A stretch of DNA of 64,000 nucleotides from JALOOB01 sp040766655 (GCA_040766655.1 JAXGQB010000006.1:310001-374000), one strand, 5' to 3'; shown: positions 38,522-48,862, numbered from the stretch's first letter. Notes: generated by a model from the sequence alone, not told the origin. Made by a program: numbers and translations.

Positions 38522-38827
38522 ATGAATGAGGATTTTCTGAAGGGCAAGTGGAAAGAACTGAAGGGGAATGTGAAGGCGACTTTCGGCAAGCTGACCGATG
38601 ACGATCTGCTTGAGGTCGAGGGCAACAGTGAGGCCATGGTCGGCCGGCTGCAGGCACGCTACGGCTACACCCGCGAAGAGGCCGAGTCGAAGTGGAATGA
38701 GTTCGTCAACACGGTCGATCACAAGGTCGACCAGGCTGCGGCCGAGCACCACGCCGACCGTGCCGTCGATCACGTCAAGGACGCGGTCGACGAGGCCAAG
38801 AGTGCGGTGCGCCGCGCGCTCGACTGA
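38522..38827 (+). CDS. CsbD-like stress protein
   Basis: A small (101-residue) charged soluble protein. The N-terminus FLKGKWKELKGNVKATFGKL and TDDDLLEVEGN are the CsbD signature; these are general stress proteins of unknown action. The C-terminal half (VDHKVDQAAAEHHADRAVDH) is an amphipathic, low-complexity helix. The ATG at 38522 follows GAGGAGAG. A strong terminator follows. Confidence 0.92.
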   Translation: MNEDFLKGKWKELKGNVKATFGKLTDDDLLEVEGNSEAMVGRLQARYGYTREEAESKWNEFVNTVDHKVDQAAAEHHADRAVDHVKDAVDEAKSAVRRALD

Positions 38828-38848
38828 GCCAGCGTAACACGATTTTCG

Positions 38849-38890
38849 GGGGAAGGGAAGGCTGAAAGGCCGGACCTTCCCCTTTTTGTT
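38849..38890 (+). terminator. Rho-independent terminator of the CsbD-like gene
   Basis: A GGGGAAGG / CCTTCCCC stem is followed by TTTTTGTTTT, 21 bases after the stop codon. Confidence 0.8.
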
Positions 38891-38896
38891 TTGCGG

Positions 38897-38944
38897 GTCC
38901 TTCGACTGCGGGCGACGCTTCGCGCCGCCCTCCGCTCAAAATGC
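38897..38944. repeat. Interspersed TCCTTCGAC...CCGCTCA repeat, copy 3
   Basis: It begins GTCCTTCGACTGCGG and ends CCGCTCAAAATGC, directly after the terminator. It is the most diverged of the three copies noted here. Confidence 0.5.
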
Positions 38945-38996
38945 CAATTCTTACAGCAATCTTGACATCGATCACCGCGCACGGCACTGGAGCTTA

Positions 38997-39029
38997 AGGT
39001 GCCGGGCACCTCGCAGGTGCCCGGCACCT
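38997..39029. repeat. Perfect hairpin, GGTGCCGGGCACC family, copy 2
   Basis: A 15-bp arm AGGTGCCGGGCACCT, loop CGC, then the exact complementary arm. Each arm is itself nearly palindromic. It matches the element at 33525-33556 in sequence and in the preceding CTTA. Confidence 0.75.
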
Positions 39030-39170
39030 GAGCCGCGATCCGTCGATTGAGGCCGCTCCTCCGATATCTGTTTAACGCCGAACCACGCTATAATCGCTCT
39101 GGCTTGCCCGGCGTCAGTCCCCGGCGAAACACGCCGGCCGACGCCGCACCCCATCCGTGAAGGAGTCGCC

Positions 39171-39956
39171 TTGGACGTACGATCCTACAACCGCCAGGCC
39201 TGGGATCGCCAGGTCAGCCAGGGCAACGAGTGGACGCGACCCGTGGGCCCCGACGTGATCGCGCGGGCGCGCAGGGGAGACTGGTCCGTGGTGCTCACGG
39301 CCACGAAGCCGGTGCCGGCCGCATGGTTCCCGCCCCTGAGGGGCAAGGACGTGCTGGGGCTGGCCTGCGGGGGCGGGCAGCAGGGACCCATCTTCGCCGC
39401 GGCCGGCGCGCGCGTCACGATCCTCGACAACTCACCGGGGCAGCTGCAGCAGGACCTGCTTGTCGCCGCGCGCGAGGGGCTCCACATCCGCGCGGTCGAG
39501 GGCGACATGGCCGACCTCTCGAGCATGGCAAATGGCTCGTTTGACCTGGTCTTCCATCCCGTCTCCAACGTCTTCGCGGCCGCAGTCCGGCCGGTGTATC
39601 GCGAGGCATTTCGCGTATTGCGGCCCGGGGGCGTGCTCCTGGCAGGATTCATGAACCCGGACGTGTTCATCTTCGACCGCGAGGCGATCGATCTCCGCGG
39701 CGAGCTGGTTGTGACTTATTCCTTGCCGTTCACAGACGCCGAGGATCTGCCGAAGGACCAACTGCAGCGCGCCATGGACGAGGGTTGGCCGCTCGAACAC
39801 AGCCACACCCTGGAGGACCAGGTCGGAGGCCAGTGCGACGCCGGCTTCGTCATCACCGCGTTCTACGAGGATCGCTACGGGGAGAAGAGCGGGGACGTCC
39901 CTTCCCGGTACATGCCTGCCTTTTACGCCACACGCGCAGTTAAACCGCCGGCCTGA
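39171..39956 (+). CDS. Class I SAM-dependent methyltransferase
   Basis: A 261-residue Rossmann methyltransferase. The SAM-binding motif I is VLGLACGGGQQGPIFAAAGA, with the acidic ribose ligand in VTILDNSPGQL, motif II region AVEGDMADL, and the post-motif AFRVLRPGGVLLAGF typical of Methyltransf_11. The TTG start is supported by AAGGAG 5 bases upstream. A TATAAT at 39089 could be its -10 box. The substrate is unknown. Confidence 0.88.
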   Translation: MDVRSYNRQAWDRQVSQGNEWTRPVGPDVIARARRGDWSVVLTATKPVPAAWFPPLRGKDVLGLACGGGQQGPIFAAAGARVTILDNSPGQLQQDLLVAAREGLHIRAVEGDMADLSSMANGSFDLVFHPVSNVFAAAVRPVYREAFRVLRPGGVLLAGFMNPDVFIFDREAIDLRGELVVTYSLPFTDAEDLPKDQLQRAMDEGWPLEHSHTLEDQVGGQCDAGFVITAFYEDRYGEKSGDVPSRYMPAFYATRAVKPPA

Positions 39957-40005
39957 ACCTGCGACGCAGCGAGCCGGCGCACAACCATTCACAAGAGGAG
40001 TCATC

Positions 40006-41694
40006 GTGGATCCCAAATTCGACACCTACTACAACTACGCAGAGCTGACCGAGGTGCTGGCTGCCCTCGCCGCAGAGCACGGGGCCATCATGGCGCTCGA
40101 CACGCTGGGCAAGTCCCACGAAGGCCGCGACATCCCGCTGGTGGTGCTCACCAATCGCGAGACCGGCCCCGACACGGAGAAGCCGGCGTTCTGGATCGAC
40201 GCCAACATCCATGCGACCGAGCTGACCGCGTCGATGGCTGCGCTGTACTTCATCCATCGGGTGGTGCGGGGCTACGGCTCGGATCCCGTGATCACGCGCA
40301 TCCTGGACGAGCAGGCAATCTACGTGGTGCCCCGCCTGAATCCCGATGGCGCGGAGCTCGCCCTGGCCGTGCCGCCGAAGTTCATCCGGTCGGGCACGCG
40401 GCCGTATCCCCTCGAGGACCGGCGCGACGGGCTCTATGCGGAGGACATCGACGGGGACGGCCGCATCCTGCAGATGCGCATGGTCGATCCTGCGGGCGAC
40501 TGGCAGGTGTCCGACCGCGATGAGCGCCTCATGGTGAAGCGGCGACCCGGCGAGGAGGGCGGCGTCTACTATCGGATGTTCCCCGAGGGCCCGATCGAGA
40601 ACTACGACGGCCACACGATCACGCTGGCGCCTGCGCTGCAGGGCCTCGATTTCAACCGCAACTTCCCGGGCGCGTGGCGGCCGGAAGGCGTGCAGCGCGG
40701 GGCGGGCGACTTCCCCGGGTCGGAGCCGGAGATCCGCGCGGTGCTGGCGTTCATGGCCGGCCACAACAACATCTTCGGCGCGATCACGTACCACACCTAC
40801 AGCCGCGCCATCCTCAGGCCATTCGGTAACAAGCCCGACGACGAGATGGAGACCGACGACAAGTGGGTCTACGAGGCCATCACCGAGCGCGGCACGGAGC
40901 TGACCGGGTATCCCGCGGTCTCCGTGTATCACCATTTTCGCTACCATCCCAAGGAAGTCATCACCGGCGTGTTCGACGATTGGCTCTTCGACCACAAGGG
41001 CGTCTTCGCCATCACCATCGAGCTGTGGGACCTCGCCACCGCGGCGGGGGTCGAGGAGAAGAGCAAAGAGAAGCTCTTCATGGATTGGTTCCGCAAGCAT
41101 CCCGTGACGGACGACTACAAGATCCTCGAATTCGTCAACGAGCATGCGCCCGATGCCCTGGTTCCCTGGCGCGAGTACGATCATCCGCAGCTCGGCAAGG
41201 TCGAGATCGGCGGCTGGCATACCCTGTACTCGTGGCGCAACCCGCCCCATGCGCTGCTCGAGGCCGAGATCGCGCCGCAGTCGGACTTTGCCATCACCTT
41301 CGCGTCGCTGGCCCCGCGGCTGGCGTGGCGCACCGTGACCGCGACGCCCCTCGGGGAGGATGCCTGGCACGTGGTGGCCGTGGTGGAGAATCTCGGCTTC
41401 CTGCCCACCCATGTCTCGGCCCAGGCGTTGAAGATGAAGGCCGTGCGGCCGGTCCGGCTGGAACTGGTCCCGGGCGACGGCGTCGCGCTCGCGGGCGGCA
41501 AGCTGAAACAGGAGGTCGGGCAGCTGGAGGGAAGGTCGAACAAGCTGGCGGTGGCCTTCAACGAGCCTTCGCCCACCGACAACCGCGCGAAGGCGGAGTG
41601 GGTGGTGCGCGGGCCGGCCGGCGCCACGGTGGAGCTGCGGGCGTCGTCCGAGCGGGCCGGCGTGGTGCGCCGCACGATCGTCCTGGGCGCCTGA
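40006..41694 (+). CDS. M14 family zinc carboxypeptidase
   Basis: A metallocarboxypeptidase-type protein of 562 residues without an evident signal peptide. Zinc ligands H and E are in DANIHATELTASMAALYF, the third His is in ITYHTYSRAILRPFG, and the catalytic Glu is probably in GVFAITIELWDLA. A substrate-binding Asn/Arg pair lies in LDFNRNFPG. A C-terminal beta-sandwich domain (residues about 420-562) follows. The GTG start at 40006 is preceded by GAGGAG. It runs straight into the GNAT gene. Confidence 0.92.
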   Translation: MDPKFDTYYNYAELTEVLAALAAEHGAIMALDTLGKSHEGRDIPLVVLTNRETGPDTEKPAFWIDANIHATELTASMAALYFIHRVVRGYGSDPVITRILDEQAIYVVPRLNPDGAELALAVPPKFIRSGTRPYPLEDRRDGLYAEDIDGDGRILQMRMVDPAGDWQVSDRDERLMVKRRPGEEGGVYYRMFPEGPIENYDGHTITLAPALQGLDFNRNFPGAWRPEGVQRGAGDFPGSEPEIRAVLAFMAGHNNIFGAITYHTYSRAILRPFGNKPDDEMETDDKWVYEAITERGTELTGYPAVSVYHHFRYHPKEVITGVFDDWLFDHKGVFAITIELWDLATAAGVEEKSKEKLFMDWFRKHPVTDDYKILEFVNEHAPDALVPWREYDHPQLGKVEIGGWHTLYSWRNPPHALLEAEIAPQSDFAITFASLAPRLAWRTVTATPLGEDAWHVVAVVENLGFLPTHVSAQALKMKAVRPVRLELVPGDGVALAGGKLKQEVGQLEGRSNKLAVAFNEPSPTDNRAKAEWVVRGPAGATVELRASSERAGVVRRTIVLGA

Positions 41695-41697
41695 TCC

Positions 41698-42345
41698 GTG
41701 CTGGTTCCCTTTCACGATCTGACGGATGACCAGCTGGCGCGCGTGATCGCGATCTACGAGGAGGCGCTGGCAGCGGCCTGGGAATGGCCGCCCGAGCGCC
41801 TCCGCGAGATCGCCCGCCAGCGGGGGGCATCCACCCTGGCCCTGGCCGCGCTCGAAGATGGCGAGCCGGCGGGCTTCATCATCCTGGACCACCTGCCCGG
41901 GGGCCGGATGTGGTACATCCGGTACTTCGCGGTGCGAGAGGACCTGCGGGGGCAGGGCTGGGGCTCGCGCATCCTCGCTGCCGCGCTGGCGGCCGGCCAG
42001 GAGGACGCAGTGCGCGCCGGTCGCAGCGGCAACCGGGGGACGCTGCTCGAGGCTGAGGCGATTGATGGTGGACTATCGGGCCCAGTGCGCACCCTCCGCA
42101 TGCGCCGCCAGGCGTTCTACCGGCGTCACGGCGCGCTCGTGACCGGCGCGCTGACGCCGAGGTGGCCCGATGCGCCGGCCGCCATGCCTGACTTCGACCT
42201 GCTGTTCATCCCGGCCCGCGGCTGGGAGGGGGCCATCGATGGCGGCTTCCGCCGCGACATCGTGCGCTCGTTGATGGTGGAGGGCTACGGCGTGCCCGAG
42301 GATGCGCCGTGGCTGGTGGCAGCGCTCGACCGTTACGGTGCGTGA
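41698..42345 (+). CDS. GNAT family N-acetyltransferase
   Basis: A 215-residue acetyltransferase-fold protein. The acetyl-CoA loop is RYFAVREDLRGQGWGSRILA, with a preceding beta-strand PAGFIILDHLP. The acceptor substrate is unknown. The GTG start lies 3 bases after the M14 stop, so the two genes share a transcript; a joint role in modifying or trimming a peptide or amino-acid compound is only suggested by this. Confidence 0.85.
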   Translation: MLVPFHDLTDDQLARVIAIYEEALAAAWEWPPERLREIARQRGASTLALAALEDGEPAGFIILDHLPGGRMWYIRYFAVREDLRGQGWGSRILAAALAAGQEDAVRAGRSGNRGTLLEAEAIDGGLSGPVRTLRMRRQAFYRRHGALVTGALTPRWPDAPAAMPDFDLLFIPARGWEGAIDGGFRRDIVRSLMVEGYGVPEDAPWLVAALDRYGA

Positions 42346-42396
42346 TGGTCGTCGCTCAGGACGCTCCTTATAATATCGGATTATGGCTCGCGACCG

Positions 42397-42426
42397 TTGC
42401 CGCTTTGTGGGGCCCTATGTTATAAT
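42397..42426 (+). promoter_or_regulatory. Promoter of the bifunctional-nuclease-domain gene
   Basis: TTGCCG (42397-42402), 18 bases, TATAAT (42421-42426). The leader to the ATG at 42498 contains a GC-rich perfect hairpin (CGGCGTGC / GCACGCCG). A second TATAAT lies at 42369. Confidence 0.6.
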
Positions 42427-42497
42427 CCGGCTGCCAGAAGGGGGCGGCGTGCGAGCACGCCGGGCGGCCCGCCTGCGGGCAATTTCGGAGGGTGGTC

Positions 42498-43010
42498 ATG
42501 GTTGAAGTGACAATCGACAGCGTGCGCGTGAGCCTGATGTCCCAGCACCGCATCGTGGTGCTCAAGGAGACCGGCTCCACGCGTTTTCTGCCCATCTGGA
42601 TCGGCCCGTTTGAGGCGGACGCCATCACGATCGAGCTGCAGGGCGTGGAGGTGGCGCGGCCGCTGACGCACGATCTGCTCAAGGCGATGGCCGAGAAACT
42701 GGGCGCCGAGATCCTGCAGGTGACCATCACCGACCTGCGCAACGACACCTTCTACGCGGAAATCAGCCTTCAGGTCAACGGCCGGCGCCTGCTGGTCGAC
42801 TCGCGGCCCAGCGATGCGATCGCCCTCGCGGTGCGGGCCCGGGTGCCCGTTCTCGTGGCCGATTCGGTGATGGAGCAGGCCGCGATCACGCCCGAGGAGG
42901 ACCTGGAGGGCGGCACTCCCGTGGATGCGGGCGATGTCCCGGACGAGGCAGGGCCGCCGGAGGCCTTCAAGGAGTTTCTCGAAGGGCTGGATCTCAGCGG
43001 CCTCGAGTGA
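42498..43010 (+). CDS. Bifunctional nuclease (BFN, DUF151) family protein
   Basis: A 170-residue protein whose N-terminal two thirds form the BFN domain: RIVVLKETGSTRFLPIWIGP, FEADAITIELQGV and GRRLLVDSRPSDAIALAVRA. Plant relatives have RNase and DNase activity; the bacterial role is unsettled. An acidic tail follows. The ATG at 42498 is chosen for GGAGGG upstream. It is the last gene before dnaB. Confidence 0.93.
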   Translation: MVEVTIDSVRVSLMSQHRIVVLKETGSTRFLPIWIGPFEADAITIELQGVEVARPLTHDLLKAMAEKLGAEILQVTITDLRNDTFYAEISLQVNGRRLLVDSRPSDAIALAVRARVPVLVADSVMEQAAITPEEDLEGGTPVDAGDVPDEAGPPEAFKEFLEGLDLSGLE

Positions 43011-43133
43011 TCGGCCGCCTGCTCACGGCAGGCGCGTCTGCTGCGCGGCGCTGCTCGCCGTGCGCATGGCATACTCTGACAGCGAACTGATCGGAACCCC
43101 GTCCTGCGACGGTTCGTCCGTTTGACCCGCCTT

Positions 43134-43157
43134 GAAGCCGGCTCGGAAGCCGGCTTC
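43134..43157 (+). terminator. Hairpin between the BFN gene and dnaB
   Basis: A perfect 10-bp stem GAAGCCGGCT / AGCCGGCTTC with a CGGA loop. It lies upstream of the chosen dnaB start and argues against a start at 43132. No U-run follows. Confidence 0.45.
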
Positions 43158-43182
43158 TCCATCTGAAACGAGATGCTCGCCC

Positions 43183-44523
43183 GTGGACACGCTCGATAAG
43201 GCAGTCCCCTCCAATCCCGAGGCCGAAGAGGCGGTCCTCGGTTCTCTCCTCATCGACCCGGATGGGGTGCTCAAGGTTGCCTCGTTTCTGGAGTCGGAAG
43301 ATTTCTACCGCGAGCGCAACGGGTGGATCTACCGGGCCATCCTGGACCTGCACGAGCGTCGCGAGCCGGCCGACTTCGTCACCCTGTGCGACGAGCTGGA
43401 GCGGCGCAATCTCCTCCAGGAGGTGGGCGGCGCGTCCTACATTACGCAGCTGATCAACAACGTGCCCTCCGCGGCGTATGCGGAGCACTACGGCCACATC
43501 GTCGAACGCACCGCTACCCTGCGCCGGCTGATCGACGCGGCGGGACAGATCGCCGCGCTCGCGTACGAGGAGGCGCAGGAGGTCGACGAGGTGGTCGACC
43601 GCGCGGAGCAGATCGTCTTCGGCGTGGCAGAGCGACGCATCCGCCGCGACCTGGTGCCGGTGCGGCAGGTGATGCACGATGTCGTCGACCGCGTGGATTA
43701 CCTCCATCGCCACCAGGGCCAGATACTGGGCGTGCCCAGCGGCTTCACGTACCTCGACCGGCTGTTGGGCGGCTTTCAGAAGTCCGACCTCATCATCCTC
43801 GCCGCGCGGCCGGCTGTCGGCAAGACATCCCTGGCCCTCAACTTCGCGCTCAACGCGGCCCGGCGCTTCCGCAAGGTCGTCGCGTACTTCAGCCTCGAGA
43901 TGAGCGCGGAGCAGCTGGTCCTGCGCCTTTTGTCCACCGAGACCGGCATCGACCAGCAGCGGCTGCGCCGCGGCGAGATCGAGGACCACGAGTGGGACGT
44001 CATCATGGCCGCGGCCGGCGAGCTGTCGGGCACGATGCTCTTCATCGACGACACACCCGCCATGTCGGCCCTGGAGCTGCGCACGAAGGCGCGGCGGCTG
44101 CAGGCCGAGCATGGCCTCGACCTGATCGTGGTGGATTATCTGCAGCTGATGCGCGGGGACAACCGGAGCGAGAACCGCGTGCAGGAGATCAGCTATATCT
44201 CCCGCGCGCTCAAGGGGCTGGCGCGCGAGCTCGAGGCGCCGGTGATCGCGCTCTCTCAGCTGTCGCGCGCCATCGAATCGCGCGCGGACCACAAGCCCAT
44301 GCTGTCCGACCTGCGCGAGTCCGGCTCCATAGAGCAGGACAGCGACATCGTCATGTTCATCTACCGCGAGGACATGAGCAAGGAAAACAGCGACAAGAAG
44401 AACATCGCGGACATTATCGTCGCCAAGCATCGCAACGGCCCGACCGACACCATTCCGCTCTTCTTCCGCAAAGAGCTGACGAAGTTCGAAAATCTCGAGA
44501 TGACGCGCGAATCGTTGGAGTGA
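43183..44523 (+). CDS. dnaB: Replicative DNA helicase DnaB
   Basis: The hexameric fork helicase. The N-terminal primase-binding domain begins VPSNPEAEEAVLGSLLIDP, followed by the RecA-like domain with Walker A AARPAVGKTSLALNFA, YFSLEMSAEQL, Walker B LIVVDYLQLM and ALSQLSRAIESR. No intein interrupts it. I choose the GTG at 43183 (VDTLDKAVP); a TTG at 43132 would start inside a hairpin. The DnaD-like and loader genes follow within 11 bases each. Confidence 0.96.
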   Translation: MDTLDKAVPSNPEAEEAVLGSLLIDPDGVLKVASFLESEDFYRERNGWIYRAILDLHERREPADFVTLCDELERRNLLQEVGGASYITQLINNVPSAAYAEHYGHIVERTATLRRLIDAAGQIAALAYEEAQEVDEVVDRAEQIVFGVAERRIRRDLVPVRQVMHDVVDRVDYLHRHQGQILGVPSGFTYLDRLLGGFQKSDLIILAARPAVGKTSLALNFALNAARRFRKVVAYFSLEMSAEQLVLRLLSTETGIDQQRLRRGEIEDHEWDVIMAAAGELSGTMLFIDDTPAMSALELRTKARRLQAEHGLDLIVVDYLQLMRGDNRSENRVQEISYISRALKGLARELEAPVIALSQLSRAIESRADHKPMLSDLRESGSIEQDSDIVMFIYREDMSKENSDKKNIADIIVAKHRNGPTDTIPLFFRKELTKFENLEMTRESLE

Positions 44524-44526
44524 TCG

Positions 44527-45237
44527 ATGGGCGATCAGATGGAAGGGTTCCCCGGATTCCCGGCCGGCAAGCTGGCGACGACGCCGCTGCCAAACCAGTT
44601 CTTCAGCGAGCTGCTACCGCTGATCGACAACCTGGCTGAGCTCAAGGTCGTCCTGCACCTGTTCTGGCTCATCGGGAAGAAGCGCGGCGCGCTGCGCTAC
44701 GCGCGGCTGGACGAGCTGCGTGGTGACCGTCGCCTGCTCGGGGGCCTGGCCACCGCGAAGGCGCCGGGAGAAGAGGTGCTGCTCGATGCGCTCGACCGTG
44801 CCGTGGCGCGCGGCGCGCTGCTGCGCACGGCCGTGACGCGCGGCCAGGGCACTGAGGAATGGTACATGATCAACAGCGCGCACGGCCGCGAGGTTCTCGA
44901 TCGGCTGGAGAGCGGCGAGCTGGACCTTGCGTTCGAGGCGGGCGAAGACGTTCAACTGCAGACAGAGCGCCCCACCATCTTCGTCCTGTACGAGCAGAAC
45001 ATCGGCATGCTCACCCCGATGATCGCGGATGAGCTGCGCGATGCGGAGCGGCACTTTCCCGCGGAGTGGATCGCGGATGGCTTCCGCCAGGCGGTGTTGA
45101 ACAACAAGCGCAGCTGGAAGTACGTCCTGGCCATCCTCGAACGGTGGCGCACCGAGGGTCGCGGGGCCGCGCGCCAGGGCCGGGACCAGGAGGCCTACGA
45201 CGTGCCCGAGGGGTACGAAGGGCTGATCAAGCATTGA
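44527..45237 (+). CDS. DnaD-like replication initiation protein
   Basis: A 236-residue protein. The N-terminal part (ELLPLIDNLAELKVVLHLFW) is a winged-helix like DnaD/DnaB of Bacillus, and the C-terminal part has the DnaD/DnaB2 domain (YEQNIGMLTPMIADELRDAE, WKYVLAILERW). In Firmicutes such proteins bring the helicase loader to the origin. The start is 3 bases after the dnaB stop, and the loader gene follows by 10 bases. Confidence 0.88.
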   Translation: MGDQMEGFPGFPAGKLATTPLPNQFFSELLPLIDNLAELKVVLHLFWLIGKKRGALRYARLDELRGDRRLLGGLATAKAPGEEVLLDALDRAVARGALLRTAVTRGQGTEEWYMINSAHGREVLDRLESGELDLAFEAGEDVQLQTERPTIFVLYEQNIGMLTPMIADELRDAERHFPAEWIADGFRQAVLNNKRSWKYVLAILERWRTEGRGAARQGRDQEAYDVPEGYEGLIKH

Positions 45238-45247
45238 GGCGGCTGCC

Positions 45248-46699
45248 GTGAAAAGACTAGGCGAGTTGTTGGGCGATCTGAAACCCCCGGAACGTGACGA
45301 TGACGACCAGGCCGAGGAGAAGCAATCCCTGTCGCCGCAGACGGCCGAGTGTCCCATCTGCAAGGGCAAGGGCTTTCTCGTGCCGGACGTGCCGTACGGC
45401 CACCCCGATTTCGGCAAGCTGATCCCGTGCCGCTGCACCGAGGCGCAGATGGCGCTGAACCGGAGCCGAGAGCTCTTCGGGCTCAGCAACCTCGGCGCGC
45501 TCCGGCGCATGACGTTCGATTCCTTTCTGCCCGACGGCGTCGCGCTGCCGCAGCCGGTGCGCGCCATGCTGCACCGCGCTTACGAGCTGAGCCTGGAGTA
45601 CGCCAAGCGGCCTCGCGGCTGGCTCGTGCTGCTGGGCGGCTACGGTGCGGGTAAGACCCACCTGGCCGCGGCCATCGCCAACTACAACCTGGACCTGGGC
45701 CGGCCGGCCATGTTCGTCATCGTGCCCGACCTGCTCGACTATCTCCGGGCCGCGTTTGGGCCGGCGAGCGAGAGCGGGGTAGACGAGCGGCTGAGCGCCA
45801 TCCGGGAGACGCCGCTGCTGATCCTCGATGACCTGGGCGCACATCACTCCACGCCCTGGGCCCAGGAGAAGCTGTTCCAGATCCTGAACCATCGCTACAA
45901 CGGCCGGCTGCCCACCGTCGTCACCACCAACCAGCGGTTCGACGATCTCGATCCCCGCATCGCGTCGCGGCTGGCCGACCTGGATCTGAGCCAGGTCTTC
46001 GAGATCCCCGCACCCGACTTCCGGCAGGGGCAGGGCAGCTCCGGCGCGCTGGAACGCCAGGCCCGCAATCTCAGCGAGCTGGCGCTGCATGCGGACCAGA
46101 CCTTCGAGAGCTTCTCGCTCAGGCGGCTTGAGGACATCGATCTCGAAAGCAAGGAGAGCCTGGCACGGGCCGTGGCGGAGGCTAAGCGCTTCGCGGAGAA
46201 TCCGGCGGGGTGGCTGATCCTGAGCGGCGTCTACGGGTGCGGCAAGACGCACCTGGCGGCCGCCATCGCGAACCACCAGGTCGCTGCGTCCCGGCCCGCG
46301 CCCATGTTTGTGGTCGTCCCGGACCTGCTCGACCACCTGCGCGCCACCTTCAGCCCGACCAGTGGCGCGTCCCTAGACCGTGTCTTCGAGCAGGTCAAGT
46401 CGACCACGCTGCTGGTGCTCGATGATCTTGGCACGGAGAGCGCCACGCCCTGGGCGCGCGAGAAGCTCTTCCAGCTGCTCAACTACCGTTACAGCGCGCG
46501 GCTGGCGACCGTGATCACCACGACCGCGAAGATCAACGAGATCGACCCGCGGCTGCAGAGCCGCATGCTGGACACCAGCCGCTGCACGTTCTTTGTCATC
46601 ACCGCGCCCAGCTTCAGGGGCAGCGAGGGGCAGCGCGGCAAGGGCGAGGGGGGTGAGGTGCGGCGACGCGGCAAGCCGTCGCCCGCGCGGCGGCCTTAG
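45248..46699 (+). CDS. Double-headed DnaC/DnaI-like helicase loader (tandem AAA+ domains)
   Basis: A 483-residue protein with two consecutive AAA+ ATPase domains of the DnaC/DnaI type. After a zinc-finger-like segment (CPICKGKGF...PCRC), domain 1 has Walker A GGYGAGKTHL near residue 133 and Walker B LLILDDLG near 191. Domain 2 has GVYGCGKTHL near 327 and LLVLDDLG near 391. Each has the sensor-like TVVTTNQRFDDLDPRIASRL or TVITTTAKINEIDPRLQSRM. Ordinary loaders have one AAA+ domain and about 240-310 residues. The place directly after dnaB and dnaD supports helicase loading. The GTG start is at 45248. No frameshift is present. Confidence 0.9.
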   Translation: MKRLGELLGDLKPPERDDDDQAEEKQSLSPQTAECPICKGKGFLVPDVPYGHPDFGKLIPCRCTEAQMALNRSRELFGLSNLGALRRMTFDSFLPDGVALPQPVRAMLHRAYELSLEYAKRPRGWLVLLGGYGAGKTHLAAAIANYNLDLGRPAMFVIVPDLLDYLRAAFGPASESGVDERLSAIRETPLLILDDLGAHHSTPWAQEKLFQILNHRYNGRLPTVVTTNQRFDDLDPRIASRLADLDLSQVFEIPAPDFRQGQGSSGALERQARNLSELALHADQTFESFSLRRLEDIDLESKESLARAVAEAKRFAENPAGWLILSGVYGCGKTHLAAAIANHQVAASRPAPMFVVVPDLLDHLRATFSPTSGASLDRVFEQVKSTTLLVLDDLGTESATPWAREKLFQLLNYRYSARLATVITTTAKINEIDPRLQSRMLDTSRCTFFVITAPSFRGSEGQRGKGEGGEVRRRGKPSPARRP

Positions 46700-46739
46700 C
46701 AGTCGCGATGGGGCAGTGCGAGAACGGGCGGTCCCGAAT

Positions 46740-46768
46740 TTGACGTCCTGAACCAAACTGATTATACT
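46740..46768 (+). promoter_or_regulatory. groESL promoter
   Basis: TTGACG (46740-46745), 17 bases, TATACT (46763-46768). This is a near-consensus vegetative promoter, with the expected start of transcription near 46775, just before the CIRCE element. Confidence 0.85.
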
Positions 46769-46777
46769 CGGCATGTC

Positions 46778-46804
46778 TTAGCACTCAAGATACCTGAGTG
46801 CTAA
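46778..46804 (+). promoter_or_regulatory. CIRCE operator (HrcA binding site)
   Basis: TTAGCACTC, nine bases, GAGTGCTAA is a perfect match to the CIRCE consensus. HrcA bound here would block transcription of groESL until heat shock. hrcA itself is not in the window. Confidence 0.97.
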
Positions 46805-46884
46805 GATATGTCGATTTTTCTGTCAAGACAGGCTCGCCACAGGCGGGCAACACACTCACATTCACCAAGGGAGGCTGTTGGACT

Positions 46885-47178
46885 ATGAATCTCAAGCCGC
46901 TCGCCGATCGTCTGGTCGTCGAACCGCTCGAGCAGGAAGAGGTCACCGCGGGTGGCATCATCCTGCCTGAGACCGCAAAAGAGAAGCCGCAGCAGGGCAA
47001 GGTCCTTGCTACGGGTCCGGGTCGCGTCGATGATGATGGCGAACACATCGCCATGGAAGTCAAAGTAGGCGACGTCGTGCTGTACCAGAAGTACGGTGGC
47101 ACCGAAGTGAAGATGGGCGGCAAGAAGCTGCTCGTATTGCGCGAATCCGACGTTCTCGCGATCGTCATTGTCGAATAA
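46885..47178 (+). CDS. groES: Co-chaperonin GroES
   Basis: A 97-residue heptameric lid for GroEL. It begins MNLKPLADRLVVEPLEQEEV and has the mobile loop region TAGGIILPETAKEKPQQGKV and the end DVLAIV. The ATG at 46885 is chosen from the family start; an upstream in-frame start would overlap CIRCE. groEL follows by 21 bases. Confidence 0.97.
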   Translation: MNLKPLADRLVVEPLEQEEVTAGGIILPETAKEKPQQGKVLATGPGRVDDDGEHIAMEVKVGDVVLYQKYGGTEVKMGGKKLLVLRESDVLAIVIVE

Positions 47179-47199
47179 CTGAACGAGGAGAAAGAACCA

Positions 47200-48840
<1,641 letters not shown>

Positions 48841-48862
48841 GCCGAAAGGCTAGTGTGAACGA

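Noticed and set aside
39940..41892. 650-codon minus-strand frame opposite the M14 peptidase
   Set aside because: Antisense shadow in high-GC DNA; the plus-strand gene has catalytic motifs and a ribosome site.
43132..43182. TTG at 43132 as the dnaB start
   Set aside because: It would begin inside a perfect hairpin and add a poorly conserved leader; GTG at 43183 gives a typical DnaB start.
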